Source of the DNA: JAUUSJ01 sp964439395
GTDB lineage: Bacteria > Bacillota > Clostridia > Lachnospirales > Lachnospiraceae
Assembly: GCA_964439395.1 (NCBI GenBank)
Contig: CAYTNV010000004.1
Coordinates: 75,218 to 139,217, forward strand
DNA length: 64,000 nucleotides
Direction of reading: 5' to 3'
Under the pieces are notes generated by a model. The model was given only the letters and a program-made list of their open reading frames with translations, searched no databases and had not been told where the DNA came from. Shown one piece after another: positions 1 to 8,695 of the stretch; position 1 is the stretch's first letter, and the number at the start of each line of letters is the position of its first letter. Position numbers and translations under genes: made by a program.

Positions 1-823
1 GATCTATAATATGATGGTATTTTACACCATCTTCCTCGAAATATCTCTCATATCCACCAGAAGTAATAACCGCCTTATCCGATACACTTAAAATTCCGAT
101 ATAATTATCCTCATCTTCTGGGTCTTGCACTGCAATTCTCCACTCGCTTCCATCTATTTTTTTACCGAGTAAATCCACATTGCCGCCAAGATTAATCATA
201 GCATGCTCAATACCGTAAGACTTCAAAATATCAATAACTCTATCAGAAGTATATCCCTTTGCAATTCCACCAAAATCGATTTCCATTCCCTCTTTTTCAA
301 AAGAAATCTTAGAATTTTTCTCATCATAGGAAATCTTAGTGGCATCTACTAAAGAGAGAGTCTCCTTCAATGCCTTCTCATCCGGCACATGAAATGTATC
401 ACCAGCAAACCCCCATGCTTTCATCACAGGATAGATTGTAATATCAAATACACCATCTGTGTCCTCATGAATGTCCAAGGCTCTTTTTACAAGATAGCTT
501 GTGTCCTCTGAGAGTTTTCCACCAGCTTCCTTATTAATTTTTGTCACTTCACTGTCATCACTTCCAGTTGACAAAAGTTCATCTAAACGCTTAATCTCTG
601 CCTCAGCTGCATCTACGGCTTCCTCACATTTTTCGCCATAAGCTGTAATGGACATATATGTATCCATGGCAAAAATATCTCTCGCTGCGCTCGCTTCCTC
701 TTTTTTTGTAACTTGCTCCTCACTGACATTTACTGTAGAAGTCTCTGTTGATACTTTCTGGCATCCGACGCATAAACTGCATCCTAACATCAATACATAA
801 AAATATTTAAAAAATCTTCTCAA
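1..823 (-). CDS. apbE: FAD:protein FMN transferase (ApbE), C-terminus outside window
   Basis: Reading the minus strand from 823 gives an open frame of 274 codons that runs off the window edge. It starts at a TTG (RC of 821-823) preceded by GGAGG, and opens with a lipoprotein-like signal (hydrophobic stretch, then cysteines near residues 15 and 21). The ApbE hallmarks are visible: MDTYMSI near residue 52, DFGGIAKGYTSDR in the middle, and the start of the HIID motif at the window edge. ApbE enzymes transfer FMN from FAD to threonines of flavoproteins outside the membrane, for example Rnf/Nqr subunits or extracellular reductases. No target flavoprotein is visible here; it may lie beyond position 1. 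Family call is firm; the target is unknown. Confidence 0.93.
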   Translation of the reverse strand, partial: MRRFFKYFYVLMLGCSLCVGCQKVSTETSTVNVSEEQVTKKEEASAARDIFAMDTYMSITAYGEKCEEAVDAAEAEIKRLDELLSTGSDDSEVTKINKEAGGKLSEDTSYLVKRALDIHEDTDGVFDITIYPVMKAWGFAGDTFHVPDEKALKETLSLVDATKISYDEKNSKISFEKEGMEIDFGGIAKGYTSDRVIDILKSYGIEHAMINLGGNVDLLGKKIDGSEWRIAVQDPEDEDNYIGILSVSDKAVITSGGYERYFEEDGVKYHHIID

Positions 824-1053
824 AATAGCCTCCAAATCTTATTAAAAAATTTCTAGAAATTTTATAAATTGGGAAATTCGTCTATTCATTCTCTGTTTTT
901 TAACTCGAGCATCTTCTATACTTATTCCCTCTATAAATCTAGCTTATTTTTTGCCAAAATGCAAGACTCTGCTCTTTTGTTTCTATAACTAGAAATACTC
1001 TATCATAACGGGAAGTTTCTAATTATTTTTATGGAGATTGAATCAGGCATTAG

Positions 1054-1068
1054 TGATAAATATTATCA
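1054..1068. promoter_or_regulatory. Fur-box-like palindrome in the 824-1285 intergenic region
   Basis: Within the 462-bp gap between ApbE and the CoA-transferase lies TGATAAATATTATCA. It differs at one position from the 7-1-7 Fur box of Bacillus (TGATAATNATTATCA). It is about 230 bp upstream of the ApbE start. AT-rich sequence makes such matches easy by chance, so iron control is only a suggestion. Apart from this and the hairpin at 1247-1273 I see no gene in the gap. Confidence 0.3.
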
Positions 1069-1246
1069 TATGCTAATTTTAATTAGCTATTACTAACAAT
1101 AAAATTATAAGTGGATTATTTTACTATGTCAAGAATTATTTTTCTCAATAAAACCGTATTTTTCGATTTTTCCAAAACCCCTGTCAAAATTTTTGGTGAC
1201 TTTTCTAAGCTTTGGGCATTCTAATACACGATTAAAAAATATCCAA

Positions 1247-1273
1247 ACTTGAAAAAGAACTTTTTTCACAGTT
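1247..1273 (-). terminator. Probable terminator after the CoA-transferase gene
   Basis: An imperfect inverted repeat (AACTTGAAAAA at 1247-1257 against TTTTTTCACAGTT at 1261-1273) lies about 12 bp beyond the stop at 1286. On the minus strand a T-rich stretch follows at some distance. It is weak but well placed. Confidence 0.45.
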
Positions 1274-1285
1274 TTTTTCTTTCAC

Positions 1286-2626
1286 TTACCTCTTATTCGA
1301 TTTTCTCCAAATTTTTCTCTCCTGTGCCTCCTTTATCAACTCATCTCGAAAATCAGGATGTGCAATCGATATAAGTGCTTCCGCTCTCTCCCAAGTAGAA
1401 CGTCCCTCTAAATTTATGACACCATACTCCGTCACCAAAAAATATACTTGACTCCTCGGCGATGTAATAATATCTCCATTAAATTGAGGACGAACTCTAG
1501 AATGCAAAATTCCCTCTTTATCTTTATAAGTAGAACTCATACAGATAAACGCCTTTCCTCCCCTAGAGGCCGACGCACCAATTAAAAAATCAAGCTGACC
1601 TCCAGTGCCACTGATTTGTCTAGAGCCCGAACTTTCCGCCGCAACCTGCCCATATAAGTCTACAGAGACACAACTATTAATCGATACCATATTATCGATT
1701 TGAGCAATGACACTTGGACGATTCACATACTCCATCGGATACGCTGCAACCCCATGATTATCATCAAGCCATTCGTATAAATCTGTCGATCCAACAGCAC
1801 AGCCAAATACTCCCTTTCCTTTATCGATATTCTTTTTCTTGTTTGTGAGCTTTCCTGACTTATGCAAACTCAAAAATGCATCGGAACAAAGTTCTGTATG
1901 CATTCCAAGGTCTTTTAAATCAGATTGAGCAATCATTTCTCCAAGAGCATCTGGCATACTTCCAATTCCAAGCTGCAAGGTAGAACCGTCCACAATATAC
2001 GGAATAATATTTGCAGCAACCTGTCTATCAATCTCTGTGAGAACAAACGGTTTTGCAGCTGCAAATGGTTCATGCACTCCCTCCACAATATAATCGACCT
2101 CTGATATATGGATACATTCCTCATATCCACCGTGAATCTTTGGCATATGCTCATTTACTTCCACAATAACAATATCTGCTTTTCGTGCAATTGGCCCTGC
2201 CACACCTGTATTAACAGAATAATTAAAATATCCATGCTTATCCATCGGGGAAACACTGACCATCACAACATTTACCTTCAAAAAATACTCATAATACGCC
2301 GCATTATTATGAAATACCATCGGAATAAAATAACAAAGTCCCCTATCACAGAGCTTTCTCTCATAGGCGGAACAATGCCAGCTATGATAAATAAAATGCT
2401 CCTGACTCTCATCACATTCCGCCACCTCAATCGGTCCTCCAATCAAAATTCCTCGTATCTTCACATCAAATAGCTCGTCTCTTCGTCTCGCAAGTGCCTG
2501 ATCGAGTAAAACTGGCTTACCAAGAGAGCTCGTATAATCAACCCAATCCCCGTTTTTTATTACTTTTACCGCCTCATCTGGACTTCTTAATTTTTCTCGG
2601 TATTCCGGCATAAAATCCTTTAACAT
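1286..2626 (-). CDS. Acetyl-CoA hydrolase/transferase family; butyryl-CoA:acetate CoA-transferase-like
   Basis: A 446-residue protein of the acetate/4-hydroxybutyrate CoA-transferase family, full length for the family. Recognisable blocks are SGDWVDY-like GDWVDYTSS near residue 27, HGYFNYS near 132, the QLGIGSMPDALG loop near 220, MHTELCSDAF near 243, and the C-terminal GQLDFLIGA, VTEYGVINL and STWERAEALISIAHPDFRD blocks. In gut butyrate producers this family makes the last step of butyrate synthesis, moving CoA from butyryl-CoA to acetate. The closest match from memory is Roseburia-type But, but 4-hydroxybutyrate CoA-transferase is very similar and cannot be excluded. It is a single gene: no other butyrate-pathway gene is near. 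Confidence 0.85.
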   Translation of the reverse strand: MLKDFMPEYREKLRSPDEAVKVIKNGDWVDYTSSLGKPVLLDQALARRRDELFDVKIRGILIGGPIEVAECDESQEHFIYHSWHCSAYERKLCDRGLCYFIPMVFHNNAAYYEYFLKVNVVMVSVSPMDKHGYFNYSVNTGVAGPIARKADIVIVEVNEHMPKIHGGYEECIHISEVDYIVEGVHEPFAAAKPFVLTEIDRQVAANIIPYIVDGSTLQLGIGSMPDALGEMIAQSDLKDLGMHTELCSDAFLSLHKSGKLTNKKKNIDKGKGVFGCAVGSTDLYEWLDDNHGVAAYPMEYVNRPSVIAQIDNMVSINSCVSVDLYGQVAAESSGSRQISGTGGQLDFLIGASASRGGKAFICMSSTYKDKEGILHSRVRPQFNGDIITSPRSQVYFLVTEYGVINLEGRSTWERAEALISIAHPDFRDELIKEAQERKIWRKSNKR

Positions 2627-2713
2627 CTTTTTCCCTCCTCGCTTTTTTCACCACATTCTTTCTTTTATCTATTTTACCATAATCTACAATGGAATTTATA
2701 AAAAATCTAAAAA

Positions 2714-2740
2714 AGCCGAGAATTTTTTCTATTCTCAGCT
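2714..2740 (-). terminator. Terminator of the thi operon
   Basis: AGCCGAGAAT (2714-2723) pairs with ATTCTCAGCT (2731-2740) with one mismatch. On the minus strand a run of six T follows. It sits about 100 bp beyond the thiE stop. The plus strand also carries T after the stem, so it may stop transcripts from both sides. Confidence 0.7.
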
Positions 2741-2840
2741 CTTTTTTCTAAATAAAATCTGCAATTTTAATTTCTAAATCTTCATAAATTCTAACTGAAA
2801 TACTTTTCTCAAACGAAAATATCTTAAAAAGAAAACAAAC

Positions 2841-3443
2841 CTATATTCGCATCATTGCCGACATAATGCAAGAACCAGCTGCCCCAGCTTCTTCTACTGA
2901 TTTTATTTTTTCCCTATCTAGGTTAATTCCCCCAATTCCATATACAGGAATTTCAACTGCTTGACAAATGTCTTTTAAAAATTCCAGTCCTCGTGGAACA
3001 AATCCTTTTTTGCAATCTGTCGCATAAATATGTCCCGCAGTAATATAAGTTGCCCCTAGCTTTTGTGCAGCTAAAGCTTCCTCCACGGAATGTATAGATA
3101 CTCCGATTGTTGCAAAAAAGGATAGTTCTTCTTTAAAATCTCTCAAGGAAGTTTTTGAAATTGCTTCAAGCTTTGGCAAAGGCAAATGAATTCTAGCAAT
3201 ATTTAACTCTCTCGCTACTTTAAAAAAGGTATGAAGAATGAGACAAATCTCATATTTTTCACAAATATCCCATACTTCTCTCGCTAATTGGTAGTATTCC
3301 TCCTCTGTTAAATCTTTCTCCCGCAAAACAATTGCTCTTGGCCTTTGCTTACAAACTCGCTCGATCTGCTCCAAAAACGGTCTCTCACATAAATTGCGGT
3401 TTGTGACAGTGATAATATTTTTCATATTAATTTTTTCACTCAT
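2841..3443 (-). CDS. thiE: Thiamine phosphate synthase ThiE/TenI-like
   Basis: A 200-residue TIM-barrel protein of the ThiE/TenI superfamily. Visible features are ITVTNRNLC near the N-terminus, LREKDL (residues 40-46), TAGHIYATDCKKG (134-147), and GIGGINLD plus the phosphate-binding AGAAGSCIMSAMM end. The ThiE phosphate site is present, but TenI aminotransferase-like thiazole tautomerases share the fold and are also found in thiamine operons, so the exact role is open. It is last in the thiS-F-G-H-E operon and so under the TPP riboswitch. The start at 3443 is set by AGGAGG 13 bp upstream; a second ATG is seven codons in. Confidence 0.82.
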   Translation of the reverse strand: MSEKINMKNIITVTNRNLCERPFLEQIERVCKQRPRAIVLREKDLTEEEYYQLAREVWDICEKYEICLILHTFFKVARELNIARIHLPLPKLEAISKTSLRDFKEELSFFATIGVSIHSVEEALAAQKLGATYITAGHIYATDCKKGFVPRGLEFLKDICQAVEIPVYGIGGINLDREKIKSVEEAGAAGSCIMSAMMRI

Positions 3444-3535
3444 TTGTATTTATTCCTCCTAAACTTTATACGCTCCATAAGGGTACGCAGAAATTCGAAT
3501 ATGAAATATAACCGTTATGCCAACCAAAATTATGC

Positions 3536-3563
3536 TTCAAGACTCGCAAAGGCGAGTCTTGAA
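3536..3563. terminator. Perfect hairpin between thiH and thiE
   Basis: Twelve-base arms TTCAAGACTCGC (3536-3547) and GCGAGTCTTGAA (3552-3563) with a 4-base loop. On the plus strand seven T follow, so it is a canonical terminator only in the direction opposite to the operon. On the minus strand no U-run follows, so it may act as a processing or stability element between thiH and thiE, or block antisense transcripts. Confidence 0.6.
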
Positions 3564-3577
3564 CTCTTTTTTTCTCT

Positions 3578-4798
3578 TTAAACATAAATATAATCGCTCA
3601 TTACAGGTTGTAGATTAATTTTAAGTAAATCATGATAAACCTCATCTACGTTGCGTCCATCGGATATTTCGAACTGTTCATCTCCTTTATCCTCTATCTC
3701 CTCCACATGACTTCCAATTCCTGTACTAACACCAGCTGAAATTTTAGTTGCCGCGATATTCATTAAATTATCACGCACACGAGCACACTCTCTTGTGGAA
3801 ACTGTAATGCTTGCAAATGGCATAAATAGTCGATATGCACAGACAATTTGTAAAAGCTGTGCTTCATGTACATCCATCGGATTAATCTTATCATTATTAA
3901 TAATTGGGCGCAGTCTTGGACAGGAAAATGCAATCTCCGCATGAGGATATTTTCTCTGTAAAAGATAAGCATGTACGCCTGTCGCAAATGCATCCTTTCT
4001 AAAATCATCTAACCCTAAGAGTGCGGCAAAGCCAACACCTCTCATTCCACCTTTTAACGCTCTTTCCTGCGAATTTAGACGATATGGGAAAATTCTCTTA
4101 TGACCAGCCAAATGCAATGTCTCATACTTATCGGAATTATAAGTCTCCTGAAATACTGTGACATAATCCACACCACATCCATGTAAATAAGCATACTCAT
4201 CGGAATTCATCGGATATACCTCAACTCCGATTACCTTGAAATATTTTCTTGCAATCTTACACGCCTCTCCGATATATTTCACATCGGACATTTTCTTACT
4301 CTCACCTGTCAAAATAAGTATTTCCTGAAGACCAGTCTTTGCAATCGCCTCCATTTCTTTTTCAATCTCTTCTTTCTTTAACTTTGCACGTTGAATCTTA
4401 TTGTGACAGTTAAATCCACAGTAAATACAATAATTTTCACAGTAATTTGCTATATAAATCGGTGTAAACATATAGACAGAATTTCCAAAATGTTTTCTTG
4501 TCTCTTTTTGTGCTGCCTTTGCAATCTCCTCCAAAAACGGAAGCGCTGCTGGAGATAAAAGTGCCGCAAAATCTTCCGTAGAACGATTTTCCCTCGCAAT
4601 TGCTCTCTTTACATCCTCTACTTTGTATTTCATATAATCATACTCGTTCATGGCAGTAATGACACACTCCATGATATCAGAATCTTCCAGTACTTCCATG
4701 TCTGAAAAATACTTCATATGATCCACTCGATTTTCCTTTTGATGCTCTCTAATTTCATCATTTAAAATACTCTCATTTATATGATTCTTTTCACTCAT
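3578..4798 (-). CDS. thiH: 2-iminoacetate synthase ThiH (radical SAM)
   Basis: A 406-residue radical-SAM enzyme. The cluster motif CxxxCxxC is seen in YCENYCIYCGFN near residue 120. Further ThiH blocks are EILILTGES, YPMNSDEY, VTVFQETYNSDKY, HLAGHKRIFPYRL and FSCPRLRP. It cleaves tyrosine to dehydroglycine (2-iminoacetate) and p-cresol, the anaerobic route to the thiazole ring of thiamine. It lies 10 bp downstream of thiG. Length and motifs are normal for the family. Confidence 0.96.
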   Translation of the reverse strand: MSEKNHINESILNDEIREHQKENRVDHMKYFSDMEVLEDSDIMECVITAMNEYDYMKYKVEDVKRAIARENRSTEDFAALLSPAALPFLEEIAKAAQKETRKHFGNSVYMFTPIYIANYCENYCIYCGFNCHNKIQRAKLKKEEIEKEMEAIAKTGLQEILILTGESKKMSDVKYIGEACKIARKYFKVIGVEVYPMNSDEYAYLHGCGVDYVTVFQETYNSDKYETLHLAGHKRIFPYRLNSQERALKGGMRGVGFAALLGLDDFRKDAFATGVHAYLLQRKYPHAEIAFSCPRLRPIINNDKINPMDVHEAQLLQIVCAYRLFMPFASITVSTRECARVRDNLMNIAATKISAGVSTGIGSHVEEIEDKGDEQFEISDGRNVDEVYHDLLKINLQPVMSDYIYV

Positions 4799-4808
4799 TT
4801 TCTTCCTC

Positions 4809-5576
4809 CTACTCTTGAATAAATCCTGTCAAAGGAGAGGATGCACTTGCTCCGCGCTCCATCACACGTCCAAGTCCCGCAAGATAAGCCAAACGTCCTG
4901 CCTCAATTGCCTTTCTAAATGCCTCCGCCATCGCTGGAATATTGCCCGCTGTGGCAATCGCTGTATTTGCCATCACAGCTGCCGCTCCCATCTCCATCGC
5001 CTCACATGCCTGGGAAGGTTTTCCAATTCCTGCATCCACGATAATTGGAAGATCAATCTCATCAATTAAAATTTGAATAAAGTCTTTTGTACAAATTCCC
5101 TTATTGGAGCCGATTGGCGCTCCAAGTGGCATAATACAGGCAGCTCCCGCATTTGCCATATCTCTCGCTGCATTTAAGTCTGGATACATATATGGCATAA
5201 CAACAAATCCTTCTTTTGCCAAAATTTCTGTCGCCTTCGCTGTCTCATAATTATCTGGCAAAAGATACTTTGAATCACGAATAACCTCAATTTTTACAAA
5301 ATCACTCTCACAAATTTCTCTCGAGAGTCTAGCGATGCGGACTGCCTCATCTGCATTTCTAGCTCCTGATGTATTAGGAAGAAGTGTCACTCCTTTTGGA
5401 ATGTAGTCTAAAATATTAGCGATACCTCCTTCATTGGCACGTCTAAGTGCAAGCGTAATAATCTCAGCTCCTGCATTTTGTACCGCTGCCTGAATAAGAT
5501 CAAGAGAGTATTTTCCTGAACCTAAAATAAATCTCGAGTTAAATTCATGTCCTCCAAGTGTAAATATATCCTTCAT
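4809..5576 (-). CDS. thiG: Thiazole synthase ThiG
   Basis: A 255-residue ThiG with the usual blocks: RFILGSGKY near residue 15, LLPNTSGARNADEAVR, FVKIEVIRD (Schiff-base lysine near residue 95), LGAPIGSNKGI, IIVDAGIGKPSQA and GAAAVMANTAIA. It joins deoxyxylulose phosphate, ThiS thiocarboxylate and dehydroglycine into thiazole phosphate. Its ATG overlaps the TGA of the small upstream ORF (ATGA), implying translational coupling. Confidence 0.97.
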   Translation of the reverse strand: MKDIFTLGGHEFNSRFILGSGKYSLDLIQAAVQNAGAEIITLALRRANEGGIANILDYIPKGVTLLPNTSGARNADEAVRIARLSREICESDFVKIEVIRDSKYLLPDNYETAKATEILAKEGFVVMPYMYPDLNAARDMANAGAACIMPLGAPIGSNKGICTKDFIQILIDEIDLPIIVDAGIGKPSQACEAMEMGAAAVMANTAIATAGNIPAMAEAFRKAIEAGRLAYLAGLGRVMERGASASSPLTGFIQE

Positions 5577-5725
5577 TTTTCTTCACCTATTTCCTTTTCT
5601 ATTATATATAAAATCTCTCCTATAAAACTTTTTTCATTAAGCAACTTCTTTGTTTCATAAAGTACATCTTCTGGGGCACACCAAATCCTATGTCCTGAGA
5701 ATGAAAACAGCTTACTCCGTTTCAT
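5573..5725 (-). CDS. Small 50-residue protein between thiF and thiG, unknown function
   Basis: An ATG at 5725 opens a 50-codon frame whose TGA overlaps the thiG start codon by ATGA. It begins 20 bp after the thiF stop. The sequence starts MKRSKLFSFSGHRIWCAPED, continues with LYETKKLLNEK and ends LYIIEKEIGEEK. It is balanced in composition, not low-complexity, and has one cysteine. No strong ribosome site is seen, which fits coupling to thiF translation. I do not recognise the family. The tight spacing argues that it is a real gene of thiazole synthesis rather than leftover spacer. Confidence 0.65.
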   Translation of the reverse strand: MKRSKLFSFSGHRIWCAPEDVLYETKKLLNEKSFIGEILYIIEKEIGEEK

Positions 5726-5745
5726 AAGATATGCTCAAATAATAT

Positions 5746-6399
5746 TCAACAATTAATAATCAATTCTGTAATAAGATTTGCCTCATGAGCAGCACAGATT
5801 GCAACCCGAGGTGCCATAAGTCCAAATCCCTCTCGCACCTCACTCCTCTCATCTCCACAGAGATAAAAATTTTTCGTAATCTGCCTCGTCCGAATCTCAT
5901 TACTTTTCCCATACCCCGCCATTCCTGATGCAGCAACTAGTTTCTTCTCCGGAAAATATTCTAAAATTCCATTTACAAGCATTGATTTACATTCTGGCAA
6001 ATCAAACGCCTCACAAATAATATCTTCTTTTTGAAAGAGTTCCTCAATATTTTCCTCTGTCACCTTGACACAATCTGTATAAATATCGAGGTACGGATTA
6101 ATCGCCAAAAGTAGCTGTTTTAATGCGTCTGTCTTATCAATACCAATATGGCGCATAAAATATTGCTGGCGATTTAAGTTCGTAATATCTACCTTGTCAA
6201 AATCAATGAGATGAATATGTCCGACACCGATCCGCGCAAGGGCAATTGCCACATTAGATCCAAGCCCTCCAAGTCCTGCGATAGCCACTCGGGCTTTATT
6301 TAATTTTTCTTGCACTGCTTTTGAATGGCGCTCAAAAAGGGCTTTCTGTATCTCCTCTCTCGTTAATTTTTCTTCTAGTTTGCCTGATTTATTTTGCAC
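5746..6399 (-). CDS. thiF: Sulfur carrier protein ThiS adenylyltransferase ThiF
   Basis: An E1-like enzyme with the ATP-binding GLGGLGSNVAIALARIGVG near the N-terminus, LIDFDKVDITNLNRQQY, and the downstream ASGMAGYGKSN and CGDERSEV segments. At about 217 residues it is the short ThiF type that pairs with ThiG/ThiH in anaerobes. It adenylates the ThiS C-terminus. The frame is open from a TTG at 6420, which overlaps thiS. A GTG at 6399 has GGGAGG about 11 bp upstream and lies just after the thiS stop, so I prefer it. The TTG would add seven residues. Confidence 0.92.
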   Translation of the reverse strand: MQNKSGKLEEKLTREEIQKALFERHSKAVQEKLNKARVAIAGLGGLGSNVAIALARIGVGHIHLIDFDKVDITNLNRQQYFMRHIGIDKTDALKQLLLAINPYLDIYTDCVKVTEENIEELFQKEDIICEAFDLPECKSMLVNGILEYFPEKKLVAASGMAGYGKSNEIRTRQITKNFYLCGDERSEVREGFGLMAPRVAICAAHEANLITELIINC

Positions 6400-6403
6400 T
6401 CTA

Positions 6404-6601
6404 TCAACCACCTCCCACAAAGCTTACTACTTCTAATACATCTCCACTGTGAATAAGAACATCATGATAAGTTCTCTTTGGAATAATCTCTCCATTTTTC
6501 TCCACAGCAATGCGAGTTATCTCGTATCCTTCCTTTTCTAAAAATTGTAGAACTGTCATCTCCTTTTCAAGTTCTACTTGTTTTCCATTTACTGTAATCA
6601 T
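6404..6601 (-). CDS. thiS: Sulfur carrier protein ThiS
   Basis: A 65-residue beta-grasp protein beginning MITVNGKQVELEKEMTVLQF and ending VVSFVGGG. The C-terminal Gly-Gly is what ThiF adenylates and what carries the sulfur as thiocarboxylate; here there are three glycines, so the last one may be trimmed or tolerated. It is the first gene of the operon. AGGAGAAAAT precedes the ATG. Confidence 0.94.
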   Translation of the reverse strand: MITVNGKQVELEKEMTVLQFLEKEGYEITRIAVEKNGEIIPKRTYHDVLIHSGDVLEVVSFVGGG

Positions 6602-6633
6602 ATTTTCTCCTCTCCGCCAAGAGTTATTGTTAT

Positions 6634-6673
6634 GAAAGTCCCTCGATTGTTCCGTCGCTTGACAGGGACTTTC
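6634..6673 (-). other. Second hairpin in the thiS leader
   Basis: GAAAGTCCCT (6634-6643) and AGGGACTTTC (6664-6673) form a 10-bp perfect stem around a 20-base loop, only about 30 bp before thiS. It lies downstream of the riboswitch terminator. No known motif was recognised; it could affect thiS translation or mRNA stability. Confidence 0.45.
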
Positions 6674-6861
6674 ACAGTAAAAAAGAGCTCACAAAGTAAT
6701 ACACCCGTGGTGGTGCACCCCTTCATGAACTCTCATTCACTCTCAACTTATTCCATATTTAATTTTTCCTGATTATTATTGCACTCCTTATTAGCTCATC
6801 AACTATCCGTATATTTACATATGCAAGTACGCTTCATAAGACATTTATAGCAAAATCAAAA

Positions 6862-6886
6862 CGAGAGATGCCAAACACATCTCTCG
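6862..6886 (-). terminator. Expression-platform terminator of the TPP riboswitch
   Basis: CGAGAGATG (6862-6870) pairs with CATCTCTCG (6878-6886). On the minus strand TTTTGATTTT follows. It lies directly downstream of the TPP aptamer, so ligand binding would favour termination. Confidence 0.85.
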
Positions 6887-6902
6887 AAACTTTTATCACT
6901 AT

Positions 6903-6984
6903 GTTTCCTACGTTGGCATTATCCAAATCAGGTATATGGGTCGAAGTTCACAACTTCCTCTCAGCCTGTATACAAGCTCCCCAT
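6903..6984 (-). promoter_or_regulatory. TPP riboswitch (THI element)
   Basis: The minus strand shows the conserved THI element parts in order: GGGGAGC, GGCTGAGAGG, GACCC, ACCTGAT, GGATAATGCCAACGTAGGAA. They control the thiS-F-G-H-E operon, with the terminator at 6862-6886 as expression platform. The thiS start is about 260 bp beyond the terminator, an unusually long leader. Confidence 0.96.
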
Positions 6985-7035
6985 TTTCTATTTACAAAAT
7001 TAATTATAGCGCTTATTTTTTCATTCGTCAAGCTT

Positions 7036-8256
7036 TTATAAAGAAGCTCTGTGGAAAACTTTCTTACCTTTTTTAATTTTTACTCCAGCACTTAACTGCT
7101 CTCTTGTAATCACAATGCCAATATTGGTAACTTTCTCGCCGTCCACACTGACACCACCTTGCTGAATTAATCTTCTTCCTTCGCTCTTACTTGGAATTAA
7201 TTTACAAGCAAGCATTAAATCCATAATTGCAATTCCCTCCGCTGGAACTTGGTCATCACTTAATTTTGTGGATGGCATATTGGCATCATCGCCCTTTCCA
7301 CTAAAAAGTGCCTTTGAAGTCTGCTCTGCCTTTTTCGCCTCTTCCTCACCATGCACTAACGCTGTCAACTCAAATGCTAAGATTTGCTTCTTCTCATTGA
7401 TACGGCTTGCATCCCAGTTCTCCATCTCATCAATCTCATCGATTGGAATAAATGTAAGCATACGGATACATTTCATAACATCAGCGTCGTCCACATTTCT
7501 CCAGTACTGGTAGAACTCAAATGGAGAAGTCTTCTCTGGATCTAGCCAAACAGCTCCCTTTGCTGTTTTTCCCATCTTCTTGCCTTCGCTATTCATAAGA
7601 AGAGTAATTGTCATTGCATAAGCATCATCTCCAGTTTTCTTGCGGATTAAATTTGTTCCTCCAAGCATATTACTCCACTGGTCATCTCCACCAAACTGCA
7701 TATTACATCCGTAATGCTCGTGTAAATATAAGAAATCATAGGACTGCATAATCATATAGTTAAACTCAAGGAAACTAAGCCCTTTTTCCATACGCTGTTT
7801 ATAACATTCTGCGCGAAGCATATTATTGACAGAGAAACAGGCCCCGACATCACGAAGCAGCTCGATATAATTTAATTTTAATAGCCAGTCAGCGTTATTT
7901 ACCATAATAGCTTTATCCTCACCGAACTCGATGAATCTCTCCATCTGTTTTTTAAAGCAATCGCAGTTATGCTGAATTCTCTCAGCTGTCATCATAGAAC
8001 GCATATCTGTACGTCCAGATGGGTCACCGACAAATCCTGTACCACCACCAATTAAAACAACTGGCTTATTACCTGCCATTTGAAGACGTTTCATTAAGCA
8101 TAATGCCATAAAATGTCCTACATGTAAGGAATCTGCTGTTGGATCAAATCCAATATAAAATTTTGCTCCACCGTTATTAATTAACTCGCGAATTTCTGGT
8201 TCATCTGTTACCTGTGCAATCAGACCTCTTGCCTGAAGTTCTTCATAAATCTGCAT
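7036..8256 (-). CDS. tyrS: Tyrosyl-tRNA synthetase
   Basis: About 406 residues. The class I signature is visible as FDPTADSLHVGHF (HIGH-like HVGH) and the KMSKS-like GKKMGKTAKG. Other TyrS blocks are IGGGTGFVGDPSGR, QSYDFLYL and GGDDQWSN. The C-terminus carries an S4 RNA-binding domain (SEGRRLIQQGGVSVDG). The frame opens earlier at 8304, but GAAGGAGG sits just before the ATG at 8256, and the extra residues would be encoded by the ribosome site itself, so 8256 is chosen. Expression is controlled by the T-box leader upstream. Confidence 0.97.
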   Translation of the reverse strand: MQIYEELQARGLIAQVTDEPEIRELINNGGAKFYIGFDPTADSLHVGHFMALCLMKRLQMAGNKPVVLIGGGTGFVGDPSGRTDMRSMMTAERIQHNCDCFKKQMERFIEFGEDKAIMVNNADWLLKLNYIELLRDVGACFSVNNMLRAECYKQRMEKGLSFLEFNYMIMQSYDFLYLHEHYGCNMQFGGDDQWSNMLGGTNLIRKKTGDDAYAMTITLLMNSEGKKMGKTAKGAVWLDPEKTSPFEFYQYWRNVDDADVMKCIRMLTFIPIDEIDEMENWDASRINEKKQILAFELTALVHGEEEAKKAEQTSKALFSGKGDDANMPSTKLSDDQVPAEGIAIMDLMLACKLIPSKSEGRRLIQQGGVSVDGEKVTNIGIVITREQLSAGVKIKKGKKVFHRASL

Positions 8257-8323
8257 TTTTCTTCCTCCTTCAATATTCTTTTCTATTTGTATTAGTTTGA
8301 GCAAGTCTACTCCATATAAAAAA

Positions 8324-8355
8324 TCCTCTATCCATAAAATATTATGGACAGAGGA
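8324..8355 (-). terminator. T-box terminator hairpin
   Basis: TCCTCTATCCATAA (8324-8337) and TTATGGACAGAGGA (8342-8355) form a near-perfect 14-bp stem followed on the minus strand by six T. It is the terminator arm of the tyrS T-box. Confidence 0.92.
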
Positions 8356-8650
8356 CGAATCTTATCTTATTCGCGGTACCACCTCTTATTTAGATATCCC
8401 TTGCGAGATACCCCTCAAATTCTACCATACTATATCTATTTACAGCAGAACACTCGTATGCTATCACATACATGACGCTGTATCGGGCGTACCCGTCTTT
8501 TCCTACTACGCCAAATGGCGATTCAAAAAAGCAGCTCCAGAATGTATTTCAAATAGATAGACTGCATTCTTCCACCATCCGAATGCTCTCTGCGAGACAT
8601 CTCTATTCTACTTCTTTCCTTCATAGCCTTGCTCATATGTATTGCTATCA
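8324..8650 (-). promoter_or_regulatory. Tyrosine T-box leader of tyrS
   Basis: On the minus strand the T-box sequence AGGTGGTACCGCG occupies 8372-8384, followed by the terminator. Upstream are the stem I elements: AGAAGTAGAAT, GTCTCGCAGAGAGC, GGATGGTGGAAG, and a specifier loop GAAATACA with TAC (Tyr) at 8544-8546. Uncharged tRNA-Tyr should stabilise the antiterminator and allow tyrS expression. Confidence 0.93.
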
Positions 8651-8695
8651 TAACAACAAACTCGATAAAAATCAAGGAAAAAATTTTTTATTACC

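Noticed and set aside
3536..3573. Terminator of the thi operon between thiH and thiE
   Set aside because: The T-run is on the plus strand only, so in the operon direction it is not a canonical terminator; thiE probably stays in the operon.
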